From Pseudomonadota bacterium (GTDB lineage: Bacteria > Pseudomonadota > Gammaproteobacteria > Acidiferrobacterales > Acidiferrobacteraceae), in the NCBI GenBank assembly GCA_021795255.1, contig JAJYPQ010000019.1:1-22174 (forward strand): DNA of 22,174 nucleotides. The letters are read 5' to 3'. The notes under the pieces were generated by a model. It worked only from the letters and a program-made list of their open reading frames with translations, was not told the origin of the DNA and did not search any database. Both the position numbers and the translations under genes were made by a program. Positions 13,350 to 22,174 of the stretch are shown in pieces (the first letter of the stretch is position 1; each line of letters begins with the position of its first letter).

Positions 13350-14614
13350 CACACCTCACCTACCGGGATGACCATCTCTTTGTCGAGGGGGTGGCGGTTC
13401 TTGATATTGCAGGGGCTGTCGGGTCACCTTGCTACATTTACAGCAAGCGCGCGCTTTGTTCCGCCTTTACGTCCTTTTGCGAGGCACTGCCCCCTGCGGA
13501 GGGGTTGATCTGTTATGCGGTCAAGGCGAATGGCAATTTGGCCCTGCTCTCGGTGTTGGCGGGCCTCGGCGCTGGCTTTGACATCGTGTCACAAGGGGAG
13601 CTTGAGCGGGTGGTGGCGGCCGGAGGCGATGCGTCGCGCGTTGTGTTTTCGGGGATCGGGAAGACGGAAGCGGAGATGCGCCGGGCCTTGGCCCTTGGGA
13701 TCCGATGTTTCAATGTCGAATCGCTGCCGGAACTTGTGCGTCTGAACGCCGTGGCCGAGGGCATGGGCCTGCGGGCCCCGGTGTCCCTGCGCGTCAACCC
13801 AGATGTCGACGCCCGCACCCATCCGTATATCGCCACGGGCCTTAAAGAAAATAAGTTTGGCTTGCCGATTTCGGAGGCCGTCGCTCTCTACCGAAAGGCC
13901 GAGTCCTTTCGCGGTCTTCGTTTTGTCGGCGTGGATTGCCATATCGGTTCCCAATTGACGGAGCTACGCCCGTTTGCTGATGCCCTGGATCGGGTCTTGC
14001 CGGAGGTGCGGCGATTGCGGGAGCTTGGACTTGATCTCGAGCATATCGATGTAGGCGGGGGTCTGGGGATTCGTTATCAAGAGGAAAACCCGCCCACTGT
14101 CCAGGCCTATGTCGGTCTGATTAAGGATCGGCTGGCCGCCCATGATGTGCGCGGAATGCAACTGTTGTTGGAACCAGGGCGCGCGCTTGTGGCCGCCAGC
14201 GGAATTCTGGTGGCGCGTGTCGAGTATCTGAAGGAAACAGCGGACAAGCGCTTTGCGATCGTTGATGCTGGCATGAACGATTTGATCAGGCCGGCCCTAT
14301 ACGGGGCCTGGCAACGTGTCATTCCCGTTAGGAAACGACCCGATAAGGGGCTCTTGTATGATGTCGTGGGTCCGGTGTGCGAAAGTGCTGACGTCTTGGG
14401 CCGGGCGCGAAGCTTGGCGGTCAAGGCCGGGGACTTTTTGGCTGTTTGCGATGCCGGGGCCTACGGGTTTTCGATGAGCAGCCAATACAACGCGCGTCCG
14501 CGTCCACCCGAGGTTCTGGTCGATGGCGATCGCTTTGACGTCGTCCGCGATCGTGAGACCTACGAGGACCTGATGCGGGGAGAGCGGGTGCCTCGCTCTA
14601 GGGATGGACTATGA
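13346..14614 (+). CDS. lysA: Diaminopimelate decarboxylase
   Basis: Last step of lysine synthesis: meso-diaminopimelate gives lysine and CO2, with pyridoxal phosphate. 422 residues, usual length for a fold-type III decarboxylase. The PLP lysine is Lys60 in [14 protein letters not shown] (199-203), the phosphate-binding GGGLGI (237-242) and EPGR (276-279) are present. The catalytic Cys345 lies in VCESAD, and Tyr373 is in GAYGFSMSS. The CESAD motif and length argue for a DAP enzyme rather than carboxynorspermidine decarboxylase. Overlaps lptM and dapF by four bases each. Confidence 0.97.
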   Translation: MTHLTYRDDHLFVEGVAVLDIAGAVGSPCYIYSKRALCSAFTSFCEALPPAEGLICYAVKANGNLALLSVLAGLGAGFDIVSQGELERVVAAGGDASRVVFSGIGKTEAEMRRALALGIRCFNVESLPELVRLNAVAEGMGLRAPVSLRVNPDVDARTHPYIATGLKENKFGLPISEAVALYRKAESFRGLRFVGVDCHIGSQLTELRPFADALDRVLPEVRRLRELGLDLEHIDVGGGLGIRYQEENPPTVQAYVGLIKDRLAAHDVRGMQLLLEPGRALVAASGILVARVEYLKETADKRFAIVDAGMNDLIRPALYGAWQRVIPVRKRPDKGLLYDVVGPVCESADVLGRARSLAVKAGDFLAVCDAGAYGFSMSSQYNARPRPPEVLVDGDRFDVVRDRETYEDLMRGERVPRSRDGL

Positions 14615-15456
14615 CCATAACCTTGCCGCCGAAACTCGCTTTTACCAAGATGCATGGCTTGGGCAACGATTTCGTCGTTTTAAATGGCATAAGTCAGGTC
14701 CTTGATCTGACGCCCGAACAAGTGCGAGGGATAGCCGATCGCCGTTTTGGTATCGGTTGTGATCAGGTTTTGATCGTGGAAGCCAGTACCGAGCCCGAGG
14801 TCGATTTCCGGTACCGGATTTATAACGCCGATGGAGCCGAGGTTCAGCAGTGTGGTAATGGCGCGCGTTGTTTTGCCCGCTATGTGCGCGATGAGGGTTT
14901 GGTGTCCAAGGACATCATAACCGTGCGCACGCAAGGAGGCCTCATTACCTTGCGTTTACTGGCAGATGGGGACGTTCTTGTCAACATGGGGGCGGTATGT
15001 CTGAACCCGAGCGCGGTCCCCTTTATCGCGCCGGAACAGTCGATCGTCTATAGTTTAGATGTGGCAGGGCGCAGGGTGGATGTAACGGTCCTGTCGCTCG
15101 GTAATCCCCATGCGGTGCAGGTGGTGGAGGACGTTGAGCGCGCTTCGGTGCTGACGGAGGGGCCGCTTATCGAGCGTCACGAACGTTTTCCGGAAGGGGT
15201 AAACGCCGGTTTTATGCAGATTGTCGATCGGCGTACGATTCGTCTCAGGGTATATGAGCGTGGCGCGGGCGAGACCTTGGCGTGCGGGACCGGGGCCTGT
15301 GCTGCGGTGGCCGCCGGCAGGTTGCGCCACCTCCTTGATGATACAGTGGATGTTTACCTCCGTGGCGGCCGCCTCACGGTGAGCTGGGATGGCCGCGGGC
15401 CGATCTGGATGCAAGGGCCGGCGGCCCGGGTGTACGACGGAAGTGTGAGTCAGTAG
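14611..15456 (+). CDS. dapF: Diaminopimelate epimerase
   Basis: Converts LL- to meso-diaminopimelate, feeding both LysA and peptidoglycan. 281 residues. The two catalytic cysteines are C81 (QQCGNGARC) and C225 (LACGTGACA); the N-terminal signature KMHGLGNDF starts at 13. The N-terminus is about ten residues longer than in E. coli, but the first ATG overlaps the lysA stop (ATGA), which supports it. Product and neighbour LysA use the same substrate, so the two enzymes are made together. No odd residues. Confidence 0.97.
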   Translation: MTITLPPKLAFTKMHGLGNDFVVLNGISQVLDLTPEQVRGIADRRFGIGCDQVLIVEASTEPEVDFRYRIYNADGAEVQQCGNGARCFARYVRDEGLVSKDIITVRTQGGLITLRLLADGDVLVNMGAVCLNPSAVPFIAPEQSIVYSLDVAGRRVDVTVLSLGNPHAVQVVEDVERASVLTEGPLIERHERFPEGVNAGFMQIVDRRTIRLRVYERGAGETLACGTGACAAVAAGRLRHLLDDTVDVYLRGGRLTVSWDGRGPIWMQGPAARVYDGSVSQ

Positions 15457-15466
15457 GGGCGGGGCC

Positions 15467-16153
15467 ATGAAACGACCAAACGAAGAGCTCTCCTGGGAGG
15501 ACGCGGTGTCCCGCTATTTGCGCGATAACCCGGACTATTTTCAGCGCCATGAAGACCTTTTGGAGATTTTACAGATCCCGCATGCAGGGCGTGGCGGCGC
15601 CTCGTCTCTATTAGAGAAGCAAGTGGCCTTGCTGCGAGCACGGATCGTCGCTAAGGATCGGGAGCGGCAGGGGTTTTTGGGGGTCGCGCGCGATAACGAC
15701 GCCTTGGCCGAAAAGCTGCACCGTCTGGCGGTGGGGCTAATCGATGCCGCATCACTCGACGACGTCTTTGGTTGCACCTACGATCTCGCACGTCATGAAT
15801 TGCATCTCGATGTTGTGGTTATCGTCTTAGGGGTAGACGGCGGTCCCCTCGGAGGGCGGCCTGAGTTCGTGGCCCCCGATGATCCACGCCTGCGTGTGGC
15901 CCTGACGCTCACCCAAGAGAGACCTCTGTGTGGACCTAAGGCGGTGTTGGGGGAGGCTCGCGGTTTATTGGGTACGCAGGAGTCCGAGGTCGGTTCCGTG
16001 GCCCTTGTGCCCTTGCGCGATCCGGTGCGCAGCGGGGCTTTGCTCTTTGGGAGTCACGATCCTCAGCGCTTCCCAGTCGGGGTCGGTACGGTTTATTTGA
16101 GTCGATTGGGTGAGCTTGTGATGCGGGCTGCCGCCCGCCAATTGAATCGCTAA
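15467..16153 (+). CDS. DUF484 (GAF-like) protein
   Basis: 228 residues of the DUF484 family, always found between dapF and xerC in gammaproteobacteria. The family start is recognisable as a helix with YLRDNPDYFQRHEDLLEIL (near 17-35) followed by a Ser/Gln coiled segment (SLLEKQVALLRARI), then a GAF-like domain from about 85. There is no catalytic motif and function is unknown; a link to XerC is suggested only by gene order. It starts 10 bp after dapF behind a G-rich stretch, and xerC begins 12 bp after its stop. Confidence 0.9.
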   Translation: MKRPNEELSWEDAVSRYLRDNPDYFQRHEDLLEILQIPHAGRGGASSLLEKQVALLRARIVAKDRERQGFLGVARDNDALAEKLHRLAVGLIDAASLDDVFGCTYDLARHELHLDVVVIVLGVDGGPLGGRPEFVAPDDPRLRVALTLTQERPLCGPKAVLGEARGLLGTQESEVGSVALVPLRDPVRSGALLFGSHDPQRFPVGVGTVYLSRLGELVMRAAARQLNR

Positions 16154-16165
16154 AGGGCGTAAGGC

Positions 16166-17056
16166 ATGAGCGCCGGTGCGTGGTCGCAAGCCGTAGAAGA
16201 CTGTATCGCGAGGCTCCTATTCGAGCGCCGTTACTCGGCCCACACTATCAGCGCCTATCGGATCGATTGGGAGCGCCTGGCAAGCTACGCCGTTTCTGAG
16301 TCGTGCTGTGCGCCCGAAGCGGTGACGCCCGAGGTGGCGCGTCGCTTTGTCGCCACATTGCATCGCGCCGGGATTCAAGGCCGGAGCATTGCGCGGTCCT
16401 TGGCCGCGGCCCGCACTTTGTATCGGGAGCTCGGATTAACGACCAACCCGTTTCGCGGCATCAAGGCCCCGCGCTCCCCTCGCCGCTTGCCGACGGATCT
16501 CAGCGTCGATCAACTGAGCGGTCTTTTGCGTGATCCGCCGACCACCCCTCTGGAGATACGGGACCTGGCCCTGGTGGAGTTGTTGTATGGGGCTGGCCTA
16601 CGTCTTTCCGAGCTCGTTAATCTGCGTGTAACCGAGCTCGATTTGGCCGAAGGTTTGGTGCGTGTAACCGGGAAGGGTAAACGCGAGCGACTCGTCCCTA
16701 TCGGGCGCGTGGCCCGAGATGCGTTAAAGGCTTGGTTACCTTTGCGCTCGGAGGGGGACCCCCTGGGCCCGGTCTTTACCGGACGCGGCGGCCGTCCCCT
16801 TTGCGCGCGCGCTGTTCAGAAACGCCTTACAGTTTTTGCGAGAACCCGCGGACTTGCCGTTCCTCTGCACCCTCATATGCTACGCCACTCCTTTGCGAGC
16901 CACATCCTTCAGTCGAGTCAGGATTTGCGCGCGGTTCAGGAACTTCTGGGGCATGCCCACTTGACTACGACCCAGATCTACACCCATCTCGATTTCCAGC
17001 AGCTTGCCCGGGTCTACGATACCGCCCACCCGCGGGCGCGCCGAAAGCCGCGCTAA
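16166..17056 (+). CDS. xerC: Tyrosine recombinase XerC
   Basis: With XerD it resolves chromosome dimers at dif under FtsK control. 296 residues, standard. The N-terminal SAM-like core-binding domain covers about 1-95. The catalytic set is complete: R146 (GAGLRLSEL), K170 (beta-hairpin GKGKRER), H237 and R240 (HPHMLRHSFASH), H263 (LLGHAHL) and the nucleophile Tyr272 (QIYTHLD). AAAGGG eight bases before the ATG supports the start. It is assigned XerC rather than XerD from its place after DUF484 and dapF. It ends the operon; a 287-bp gap follows. No dif site was seen in the window. Confidence 0.95.
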   Translation: MSAGAWSQAVEDCIARLLFERRYSAHTISAYRIDWERLASYAVSESCCAPEAVTPEVARRFVATLHRAGIQGRSIARSLAAARTLYRELGLTTNPFRGIKAPRSPRRLPTDLSVDQLSGLLRDPPTTPLEIRDLALVELLYGAGLRLSELVNLRVTELDLAEGLVRVTGKGKRERLVPIGRVARDALKAWLPLRSEGDPLGPVFTGRGGRPLCARAVQKRLTVFARTRGLAVPLHPHMLRHSFASHILQSSQDLRAVQELLGHAHLTTTQIYTHLDFQQLARVYDTAHPRARRKPR

Positions 17057-17343
17057 AGATCGGCCGCGGCCTTTGAGCTAGCTCTCTTTAGAGGGATTTG
17101 GCTTTGGGTCCAAGGATGCGTCTGGCTGGTTGTGGGCCGCCCCTTAAGGTCGCGGGGCTGCGCCCGGTGGGGATTCGTCACGTTCTCGGCCGCAAACAGA
17201 AGGCCTATTGCCTCGTGGGTGGTCGCCGCTCAAATGGCGCTGCCGAATTCCCGGGCGCACCCGTGATCGATCTTCGGTCCGAGGCTTGTCTTTGCGATCG
17301 CGCGTCTCCACATTAGACGTTGGATCTATCCGAGGGGGTGCGG
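17057..17343. other. 287-bp gap between xerC and hslV
   Basis: Holds the presumed end of the xerC operon and the hslV control region. Just after xerC lie GAGCTAGCTC (palindrome) and CTCTTTAGAG, no clean terminator. A frame 17098-17316 (72 codons from TTG, or 66 from ATG at 17116) has plausible codon use but no ribosome binding site and no recognisable product, so it is not called. A heat-shock-like promoter is at 17285-17313. Confidence 0.4.
17285..17313 (+). promoter_or_regulatory. Possible sigma-32-type promoter of hslVU
   Basis: CTTGTCT (17285-17291) and CTCCACAT (17306-17313), spacer 14 bp, partly like CTTGAAA / CCCCATnT. Start near 17320, leader about 24 nt. hslVU is a classical heat-shock operon, which supports a weak sequence match. 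Confidence 0.33.
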
Positions 17344-17886
17344 TTGGAGCAATTTCGCGGGACCACCATTTTGTCCGTCCGACGCAATGGGGCGGTAGTC
17401 ATCGGCGGCGACGGACAAGTCACCATGGGTCATACCATCATGAAAGCCAATGCCCGCAAGGTGCGTAGGCTATACAAGGACACCATTGTGGCCGGGTTCG
17501 CCGGCGGGACGGCTGACGCCTTCACCTTATTCGAGCGCTTTGAGGCCAAACTCGAGAAGCACCAAGGCCACCTGACACGGGCGGCGGTGGAGTTGGCCAA
17601 GGATTGGCGCACCGACCGGATTTTACGCCGCTTGGAGGCCCTGCTCGCGGTAGCCGATAGAACGGCGTCTCTGATTCTTACCGGCAATGGCGATGTTATC
17701 GAACCGGAAGAAGGCCTGATTGCGATTGGCTCGGGAGGGCCTTATGCCCAGGCTGCGGCGCGAGCCCTTCTCACCCATACCTCATTATCGGCGCGTGAGG
17801 TGGTCGAGAAGTCGCTCCATATTGCCGGCGATATTTGTCTTTACACCAATCATAATCTCTCCATTGAAGAACTGGGGACACCCTGA
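17344..17886 (+). CDS. hslV: HslV peptidase subunit (ClpQ)
   Basis: Threonine peptidase of the HslUV protease, a double hexamer capped by HslU. Residues start MEQFRG and then the catalytic [10 protein letters not shown] (Thr7; Thr1 of the mature enzyme). D17 and K33, counted from that Thr, are in place (GGDGQV and NARKVRRL). I chose TTG at 17344 because GAGGGGG lies six bases upstream and the N-terminus then resembles the MEQ-x-GTTI form of betaproteobacterial HslV. A TTG at 17320 would add eight unlike residues. So, unlike in E. coli, a six-residue propeptide has to be removed rather than Met alone. It overlaps hslU by one base (TGATG). Confidence 0.95.
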   Translation: MEQFRGTTILSVRRNGAVVIGGDGQVTMGHTIMKANARKVRRLYKDTIVAGFAGGTADAFTLFERFEAKLEKHQGHLTRAAVELAKDWRTDRILRRLEALLAVADRTASLILTGNGDVIEPEEGLIAIGSGGPYAQAAARALLTHTSLSAREVVEKSLHIAGDICLYTNHNLSIEELGTP

Positions 17887-19229
17887 TGTCGGATATGACG
17901 CCGCGGGAAATCGTACAGGAGCTTGATAAACATATCGTCGGCCAGGGGGCGGCCAAACGGGCCGTTGCCATCGCGCTGCGTAATCGTTGGCGTCGGGCGC
18001 AGGTCCAGGACGCGAATTTACGCACGGAGATCACGCCGAAAAACATCCTTATGATAGGGCCAACCGGTTGTGGCAAGACCGAGATCGCGCGGCGCCTTGC
18101 GCGGCTTGCTCGGGCCCCGTTTTTGAAGGTCGAGGCGACCAAGTTCACCGAAGTCGGTTACGTGGGTCGGGATGTAGACTCCATTATTCGAGATCTCGTA
18201 GAGATCGCCGTGAAAATGATCCGATCCCAAGAGGTCGAGCGCGTGCGGTCCCAGGCCGGGGATGCCGCCGAAGAGCGGGTGCTTGATGTGTTGGTGCCGC
18301 GCGCTAGGGAGACTGCCTACACAATGGGCCGCCCGGACGGGGATCATGAGGGTGGGGCAGCTCGGCAACGCTTTCGCCAGAGATTGCGGAATGGTGAGTT
18401 GGATGAAACGGAAATCGAGATCGAGCTGCACCCATCCCCTGCTGGTATTGAGATCTTCGCGCCGCCGGGAATGGAGGAGATGACGAGCCAGCTTCAAGGA
18501 ATGTTCCAAAATCTCGGCAACAAGCATCCCAAGCTACGCAAGGTCAAGGTGCGTGAAGCCATGAAATTGCTGACCGAGGAAGAGGCCTCACGTTTGGTGA
18601 ATGAAGAGGATTTGAAGGCCCGAGCGGTTGACCGCGTGGAGCAGCACGGGATCGTCTTTATTGACGAGATCGATAAGATCGTGGGCCGTTCCGAAAGTCA
18701 AAGTCCGCAAGTCTCTCGGGAAGGGGTTCAGCGCGATTTGTTGCCGCTCGTGGAGGGATCGACGGTATCGACCAAGTATGGGATGGTGCGCACCGATCAT
18801 ATACTCTTTATTGCCTCAGGCGCCTTTCACGTAGCGCGGCCGTCCGATTTGATACCCGAACTGCAGGGGCGTCTTCCTATCCGCGTGGAGCTCGATGCCC
18901 TTACGGCGAATGATTTTGAGCGCATCCTCAAAGACACCCATGCGTCGCTGACGGTGCAATATACAGCACTTTTGGCGACCGAAGGACTCGGTCTCGAATT
19001 CACGGCAGACGGGATACGGCGCATTGCCGAGCTCGCCTTTCAGGTGAACGAGCGGACCGAGAATATCGGTGCCCGCAGGCTGCACACCGTCATGGAGCGC
19101 CTGCTAGAGACCCTCTCGTATGAAGCCCCGGATAAAAGTGGGGCGCATGTTTCCGTGGACGCAGCTTACGTCGATCAGCACTTGGAGGCCTTGGCGGGCA
19201 ACGAAGACCTGGCGCGCTATATCCTTTAG
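17886..19229 (+). CDS. hslU: HslU ATPase subunit (ClpY)
   Basis: AAA+ unfoldase of the HslUV protease. 447 residues. Walker A GPTGCGKT (58-65), pore loop GYVG (91-94), the family's intermediate domain about 110-240 and Walker [10 protein letters not shown] (256-264, D260/E261). Sensor-2 Arg lies in [16 protein letters not shown] near 394-409. The C-terminus DLARYIL is the tail that inserts into HslV and activates it. The gene overlaps hslV by one base. In many relatives a DUF971 gene follows; here a convergent proton ATPase does. Confidence 0.98.
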   Translation: MSDMTPREIVQELDKHIVGQGAAKRAVAIALRNRWRRAQVQDANLRTEITPKNILMIGPTGCGKTEIARRLARLARAPFLKVEATKFTEVGYVGRDVDSIIRDLVEIAVKMIRSQEVERVRSQAGDAAEERVLDVLVPRARETAYTMGRPDGDHEGGAARQRFRQRLRNGELDETEIEIELHPSPAGIEIFAPPGMEEMTSQLQGMFQNLGNKHPKLRKVKVREAMKLLTEEEASRLVNEEDLKARAVDRVEQHGIVFIDEIDKIVGRSESQSPQVSREGVQRDLLPLVEGSTVSTKYGMVRTDHILFIASGAFHVARPSDLIPELQGRLPIRVELDALTANDFERILKDTHASLTVQYTALLATEGLGLEFTADGIRRIAELAFQVNERTENIGARRLHTVMERLLETLSYEAPDKSGAHVSVDAAYVDQHLEALAGNEDLARYIL

Positions 19230-19283
19230 CGCCGATTGTCGTGGGTCTGCGGCTCGTTTCTCGATGAACACCATGGTGCAGCG

Positions 19284-19314
19284 CAGCCGACCCGTCTTAG
19301 GACTAGGTCGGCTG
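19284..19314. terminator. Hairpin between hslU and the ATPase gene
   Basis: CAGCCGACC (19284-19292) and GGTCGGCTG (19306-19314), perfect 9-bp arms, with a small inner GTC/GAC pairing in the 13-nt loop. It sits between convergent genes, but neither side has a T-run, so intrinsic termination is uncertain. Confidence 0.4.
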
Positions 19315-19334
19315 GCCCGCCGCGTGCAGCCCGA

Positions 19335-21686
19335 TCAGGCGGCCACGCCGCCTCTGCGAGTAGAACCATCGTGCAATAAGGGAACCTTTATCAGATCCAG
19401 GAGGACGATATAGGCTACGGTGAACGCCAGTAGTGCGCCTATGTATGGCCACGGTATGGGTGCCATTAAGATCCCAAAGCGCGCGAACAGCGAGACCAAC
19501 ACGATATCAGAGCCGCTTGCGATGAGAAGGTATTTGCCCGGTCGCGAGGACCAAAAATAGGAGCGTTCCCGCACCAGAAAGACGTTAGCGAGCCCCGAGA
19601 AGACGAGCCCCAAAAAGCTCAAGGTCTGGAGGCTCGCAATCGGGAGGGCCAGTATGTCTTTACCAACCATAAAGACCGCGAATATATAGAAAAGCCAGGC
19701 GACCGCGATAATGATTGCGGTCTTTATGAGGACCCGGACGTTCCAGATATCTGGCTGCTGCGAGACTCGTACGTTGTCGTTCGCGATCGACATCGTCACA
19801 AAGTCGTTGGCGAACAGCAACAACAACACCAAGAGTGGTGTCACAACAAACTGCCTAAACACGATAAGCCCGAGGCTCAGGAAGACTGCGACCTGTATTG
19901 TTTTGACGATCTTGTTCAACGTATAGGTTAAAAGCCGCTGGTAGACCCGCCGCCCCGTCTTCACCGCCTCCACCACACCCTTAAGCCCGGAATCCGTCAA
20001 GACCATGCTGGCGGCGGCCTTGGCCACGTCGGTGGCGGTCGAAACCGCAATGCCGACCTCGGCTTGCTTTAAGGCCGGGGCATCGTTTACACCATCGCCG
20101 GTCATGCCGACTGTGTGGCCGATGTTTTGAAACGCCTGGACAAGACGAAACTTATCTTCTGGGTAGACACCGGCGTAAATATCACAGATCGCTCCGGCCG
20201 CAATGTCCTCGCGCCCCCCCATTCGGACGCTCTCCATACCCAATTCGGCGGCCACCACGCGAGCGGTGGCCATGCTGTCGCCCGTGACCATGCGCACGCG
20301 GACACCAAGCTTTTTAAGCTCCGCTATGATGGCGCGCGCCTCGGGACGCGGCGGATCGGCCAAGGCCAAAAGCCCCTGGAACTGCAGTTGCCCCTCGGGC
20401 CCTGCAGCCACGCCCAGAACCCGGGCCCCGCTCGCCGCGAGATCAGCAATCGCCGATTCCCAGAACGGGCCCTCGACTCCGGCCAGTTTGGCAACGACAT
20501 GGGGCGCCCCTTTGATCGCGCGCCAAGGCGTGCCGTTATGCATAAAGGTCGCCTCGGATCGCTTCGTGCTGGGATCAAAGGGCACAAAACTGGTTTTTTC
20601 CGGGAGCTTTATGCCCTTGGCCTTCAGACTTTCCAGAATGGCCTTATCAAGCGGGTCTTGGGTGCGTTCGTCGGAGGCAAGTCCCCCCATAAAAACAAGA
20701 TCCGCGTCCTCGATACCATCGGCGGCCTGGGTCGCCGACAGTGTCAGTTCGTTTAAGGTAAGCGTCCCCGTCTTATCGCTACACAGCTCGTTCATTGCCG
20801 CCGATTCCTCGATGGCGGCAAGGCGCGTCAGTAAAACCCCTTTACTGGAGAGATCGAGCGATGCGACAGCGCTCGTCAGCGTGAAGGTGGCGGTGAGCGC
20901 AACCGGCACAGACGCCACGAGGAGGATGAGCGCAAACGGCATCACCTGCATAAGGTTCAAGTGCGTCGCGAAGGCGTAGATCAAGATCGCGACCACCAAG
21001 GCCGCATCCATCATAAGCAGGTAGCGCACGATCGACATCACGAGTGCTTCGGCATGGCCGCGGCTCCCGGCCCCGCGCATCAGCTCGGCCGTCTTTCCGA
21101 AAAAGCTATGGCTGCCGGTCGCTGTGACCGTGCCGCTGGCCTCTCCGCGGCGCAACACCGATCCTGAATAGACCGCCTCTCCTGGTTCGCGTTCGACCGG
21201 AACCGACTCGCCGGTGAGCGCTGACTGGTCGACCAACACCTGGCCTTCGACCAAGGTAAGATCAGCTGGGGCGAAATCACCGACCCGCAGGTGGACATAA
21301 TCTCCTGGCACCAGATCCGCTGACGGTATCTGGATCCAGGCCCCGTCGCGCAGTACCCGCGCCATAATTTGCAGTTTATTGCGAAGCATGTTGAGGGCGT
21401 TCTGGGCCTTCTGCTGGTGCATGAAGCCGAGAACGGCGTTAAACAAAAGCAGAAAGGCGATGATGACGGCCTCAATGCGGTTCCCCAAAATCAGCTCCAA
21501 CACCAGGGTCACTTCGAGCATCCACGGGACCGGACCCCATAATTTCTTGAAAAAGAGGCGGAAGGGGTCGGGCTTGTCCTCGCGAATGACGTTCGGCCCG
21601 AATTCGGCAAGCCGCTCTGCGACCTCCGATTGCGTTAATCCCTGAGGCCGTTGCCCGACCGCATTTTCGTGTGCCCCTGTATCCAT
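19335..21686 (-). CDS. P3A-type plasma-membrane H+-ATPase
   Basis: Pumps protons out at the cost of ATP. 783 residues, usual for bacterial P3A pumps. Actuator motif TGES (158-161), phosphorylated D304 in CSDKTGTLTLNEL, and hinge TGDGVNDAPALK (529-540). Membrane segments are visible at about 60-90, 222-265, 590-630 and 655-770. ANDFVTMSIANDN contains D628, matching the proton-binding Asp684 of plant AHA2; this separates it from Ca2+ or metal pumps. The protein ends soon after the last membrane segment and has no plant-type autoinhibitory tail. GAGGAAG seven bases before ATG supports the start. The CBS gene ends 51 bp upstream. Such pumps are common in acidophiles. Confidence 0.92.
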   Translation of the reverse strand: MDTGAHENAVGQRPQGLTQSEVAERLAEFGPNVIREDKPDPFRLFFKKLWGPVPWMLEVTLVLELILGNRIEAVIIAFLLLFNAVLGFMHQQKAQNALNMLRNKLQIMARVLRDGAWIQIPSADLVPGDYVHLRVGDFAPADLTLVEGQVLVDQSALTGESVPVEREPGEAVYSGSVLRRGEASGTVTATGSHSFFGKTAELMRGAGSRGHAEALVMSIVRYLLMMDAALVVAILIYAFATHLNLMQVMPFALILLVASVPVALTATFTLTSAVASLDLSSKGVLLTRLAAIEESAAMNELCSDKTGTLTLNELTLSATQAADGIEDADLVFMGGLASDERTQDPLDKAILESLKAKGIKLPEKTSFVPFDPSTKRSEATFMHNGTPWRAIKGAPHVVAKLAGVEGPFWESAIADLAASGARVLGVAAGPEGQLQFQGLLALADPPRPEARAIIAELKKLGVRVRMVTGDSMATARVVAAELGMESVRMGGREDIAAGAICDIYAGVYPEDKFRLVQAFQNIGHTVGMTGDGVNDAPALKQAEVGIAVSTATDVAKAAASMVLTDSGLKGVVEAVKTGRRVYQRLLTYTLNKIVKTIQVAVFLSLGLIVFRQFVVTPLLVLLLLFANDFVTMSIANDNVRVSQQPDIWNVRVLIKTAIIIAVAWLFYIFAVFMVGKDILALPIASLQTLSFLGLVFSGLANVFLVRERSYFWSSRPGKYLLIASGSDIVLVSLFARFGILMAPIPWPYIGALLAFTVAYIVLLDLIKVPLLHDGSTRRGGVAA

Positions 21687-21737
21687 CAGTATCTTCCTCG
21701 GATCGTTTGTCGTGTCGTGCCAGAATACCGCGAGAGC

Positions 21738-22174
21738 CTAGCGGCGGGGCTTCAGATCGGTCTTACCTCCTTGTTGGCCGAATTTCCTATCGAAGGTCTC
21801 CTTCAAAACCGCCTTATGCACATCGCCGATACTAAGGATTCCCACCAGCCGCTTTCCAACCGCGACGGGAATGCGCCGAATCTTGTGTGCGATCATAACC
21901 GCGACCGCGCGCAAAATGGGGTCGTCCGGCCCGACAGTGAAGACATGCGATGTCATGAATTGCGAGACACGCGCGTCCAAGACGTCATGAAACTCTTTCT
22001 CAAGCGTATCGAATTGTATGGACTGGGACATCTGAATGGCCTCGTCGATCTTGGGGTACATCGCGCGGAGGACATCTTTCTCAGATACAACCCCCACGAT
22101 AGTACCGTCGTCTGTTACCACCGGAAGACCGCTTATGTGGTAAAAGCCGAGCAATGTGGCAACATCGCGAATTG
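21738..22174 (-). CDS. CBS-domain pair protein, N-terminus outside the window
   Basis: Only the C-terminal part is in the window: the frame is open to the right edge, so a TTG at 22154 is not taken as the start. What is visible is the end of a first CBS domain (HISGLPVV and VGVVSEKDVLRAMYPK), a linker of about 35 residues, and a second CBS domain (FMTSHVFTVGPDDPILRAVAVMIAHKIRRIPVA, given here as its start and end blocks). CBS pairs bind adenine nucleotides. No enzyme domain follows; the end is basic (LKPRR). It is the gene just upstream of the H+-ATPase on the same strand, 51 bp apart. Confidence 0.85.
   Translation of the reverse strand, partial: IRDVATLLGFYHISGLPVVTDDGTIVGVVSEKDVLRAMYPKIDEAIQMSQSIQFDTLEKEFHDVLDARVSQFMTSHVFTVGPDDPILRAVAVMIAHKIRRIPVAVGKRLVGILSIGDVHKAVLKETFDRKFGQQGGKTDLKPRR

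Noticed and set aside
17098..17316. 72-codon frame between xerC and hslV
   Set aside because: Plausible codon use but no ribosome binding site or recognisable product, and it overlaps the hslV promoter region.
20115..20979. Two long plus-strand frames
   Set aside because: Shadows of the P-type ATPase, which has all catalytic motifs in the minus frame.
1..22174. tRNA genes, CRISPR arrays, insertion sequences, dif or phage attachment sites
   Set aside because: None found on reading both strands; no T-loop pattern, spaced repeats or transposase motifs.

Overview
The window is chromosomal DNA of a moderately GC-rich, Gram-negative gammaproteobacterium. The evidence is gene content and order: argH next to an AlgZ/AlgR (FimS/AlgR) pair, as in Pseudomonas; a cyaY / lptM-lysA-dapF-DUF484-xerC block; hslVU; two Slp-family outer-membrane lipoproteins; and formate-dependent purT. 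A P3A-type proton-pumping ATPase hints at an acid-exposed lifestyle (Acidiferrobacter-like lineages are one possibility), but that is inference. No rRNA, tRNA, CRISPR array, insertion sequence or prophage gene was found.

Layout. Positions 1-1160 hold a doubtful small ORF and a Phd-type antitoxin / VapC (PIN) toxin operon on the minus strand, with a near-perfect 34-bp palindrome just upstream of the antitoxin. Positions 1159-1630 hold no gene I can assign. A small coiled-coil protein gene (1631-2026) runs tail to tail into argH. The 300-bp argH/algZ divergent gap holds an argH promoter, a possible forward promoter carrying an AlgR-like box, and a strong intrinsic terminator lying before algZ, so it may encode a small RNA or an attenuated leader. 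Then follow algZ-algR, a convergent gene of an uncharacterised family (5565-6077), purT with its own promoter, and two convergent slp paralogues.

Positions 8840-11590 carry a heat-shock-like promoter, a Lon protease of the AsrA-like branch and a small four-CxxC zinc-ribbon gene. CyaY (frataxin) is convergent to these. In the cyaY upstream gap lies a match to the P. aeruginosa AlgR core site. A tightly overlapping plus-strand operon follows: a saccharopine-dehydrogenase-like oxidoreductase, lptM (42 codons), lysA, dapF, DUF484 and xerC. The first three junctions are ATGA overlaps. It makes and decarboxylates meso-diaminopimelate (DapF to LysA), helps LPS-transporter assembly (LptM) and resolves chromosome dimers (XerC). 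HslVU, the second ATP-dependent protease of the window, follows behind a possible sigma-32-type promoter.

The last part (19335-22174, minus strand) is a CBS-domain protein, cut by the window edge, followed by the P3A H+-ATPase.

The genome is very compact. Four convergent gene pairs meet with -18, 1, 0 and 1 bp between stop codons. Protein quality control (Lon, HslVU), envelope functions (Slp x2, LptM, AlgZR) and the proton pump dominate. The most interesting leads are the AlgR-like sites (one in front of cyaY and the lysine operon, one in front of algZ), the terminator-ended transcript before algZ, the palindrome at the toxin-antitoxin operon, and the CBS/proton-pump pair. I did not see a convincing wholly new multi-gene system.
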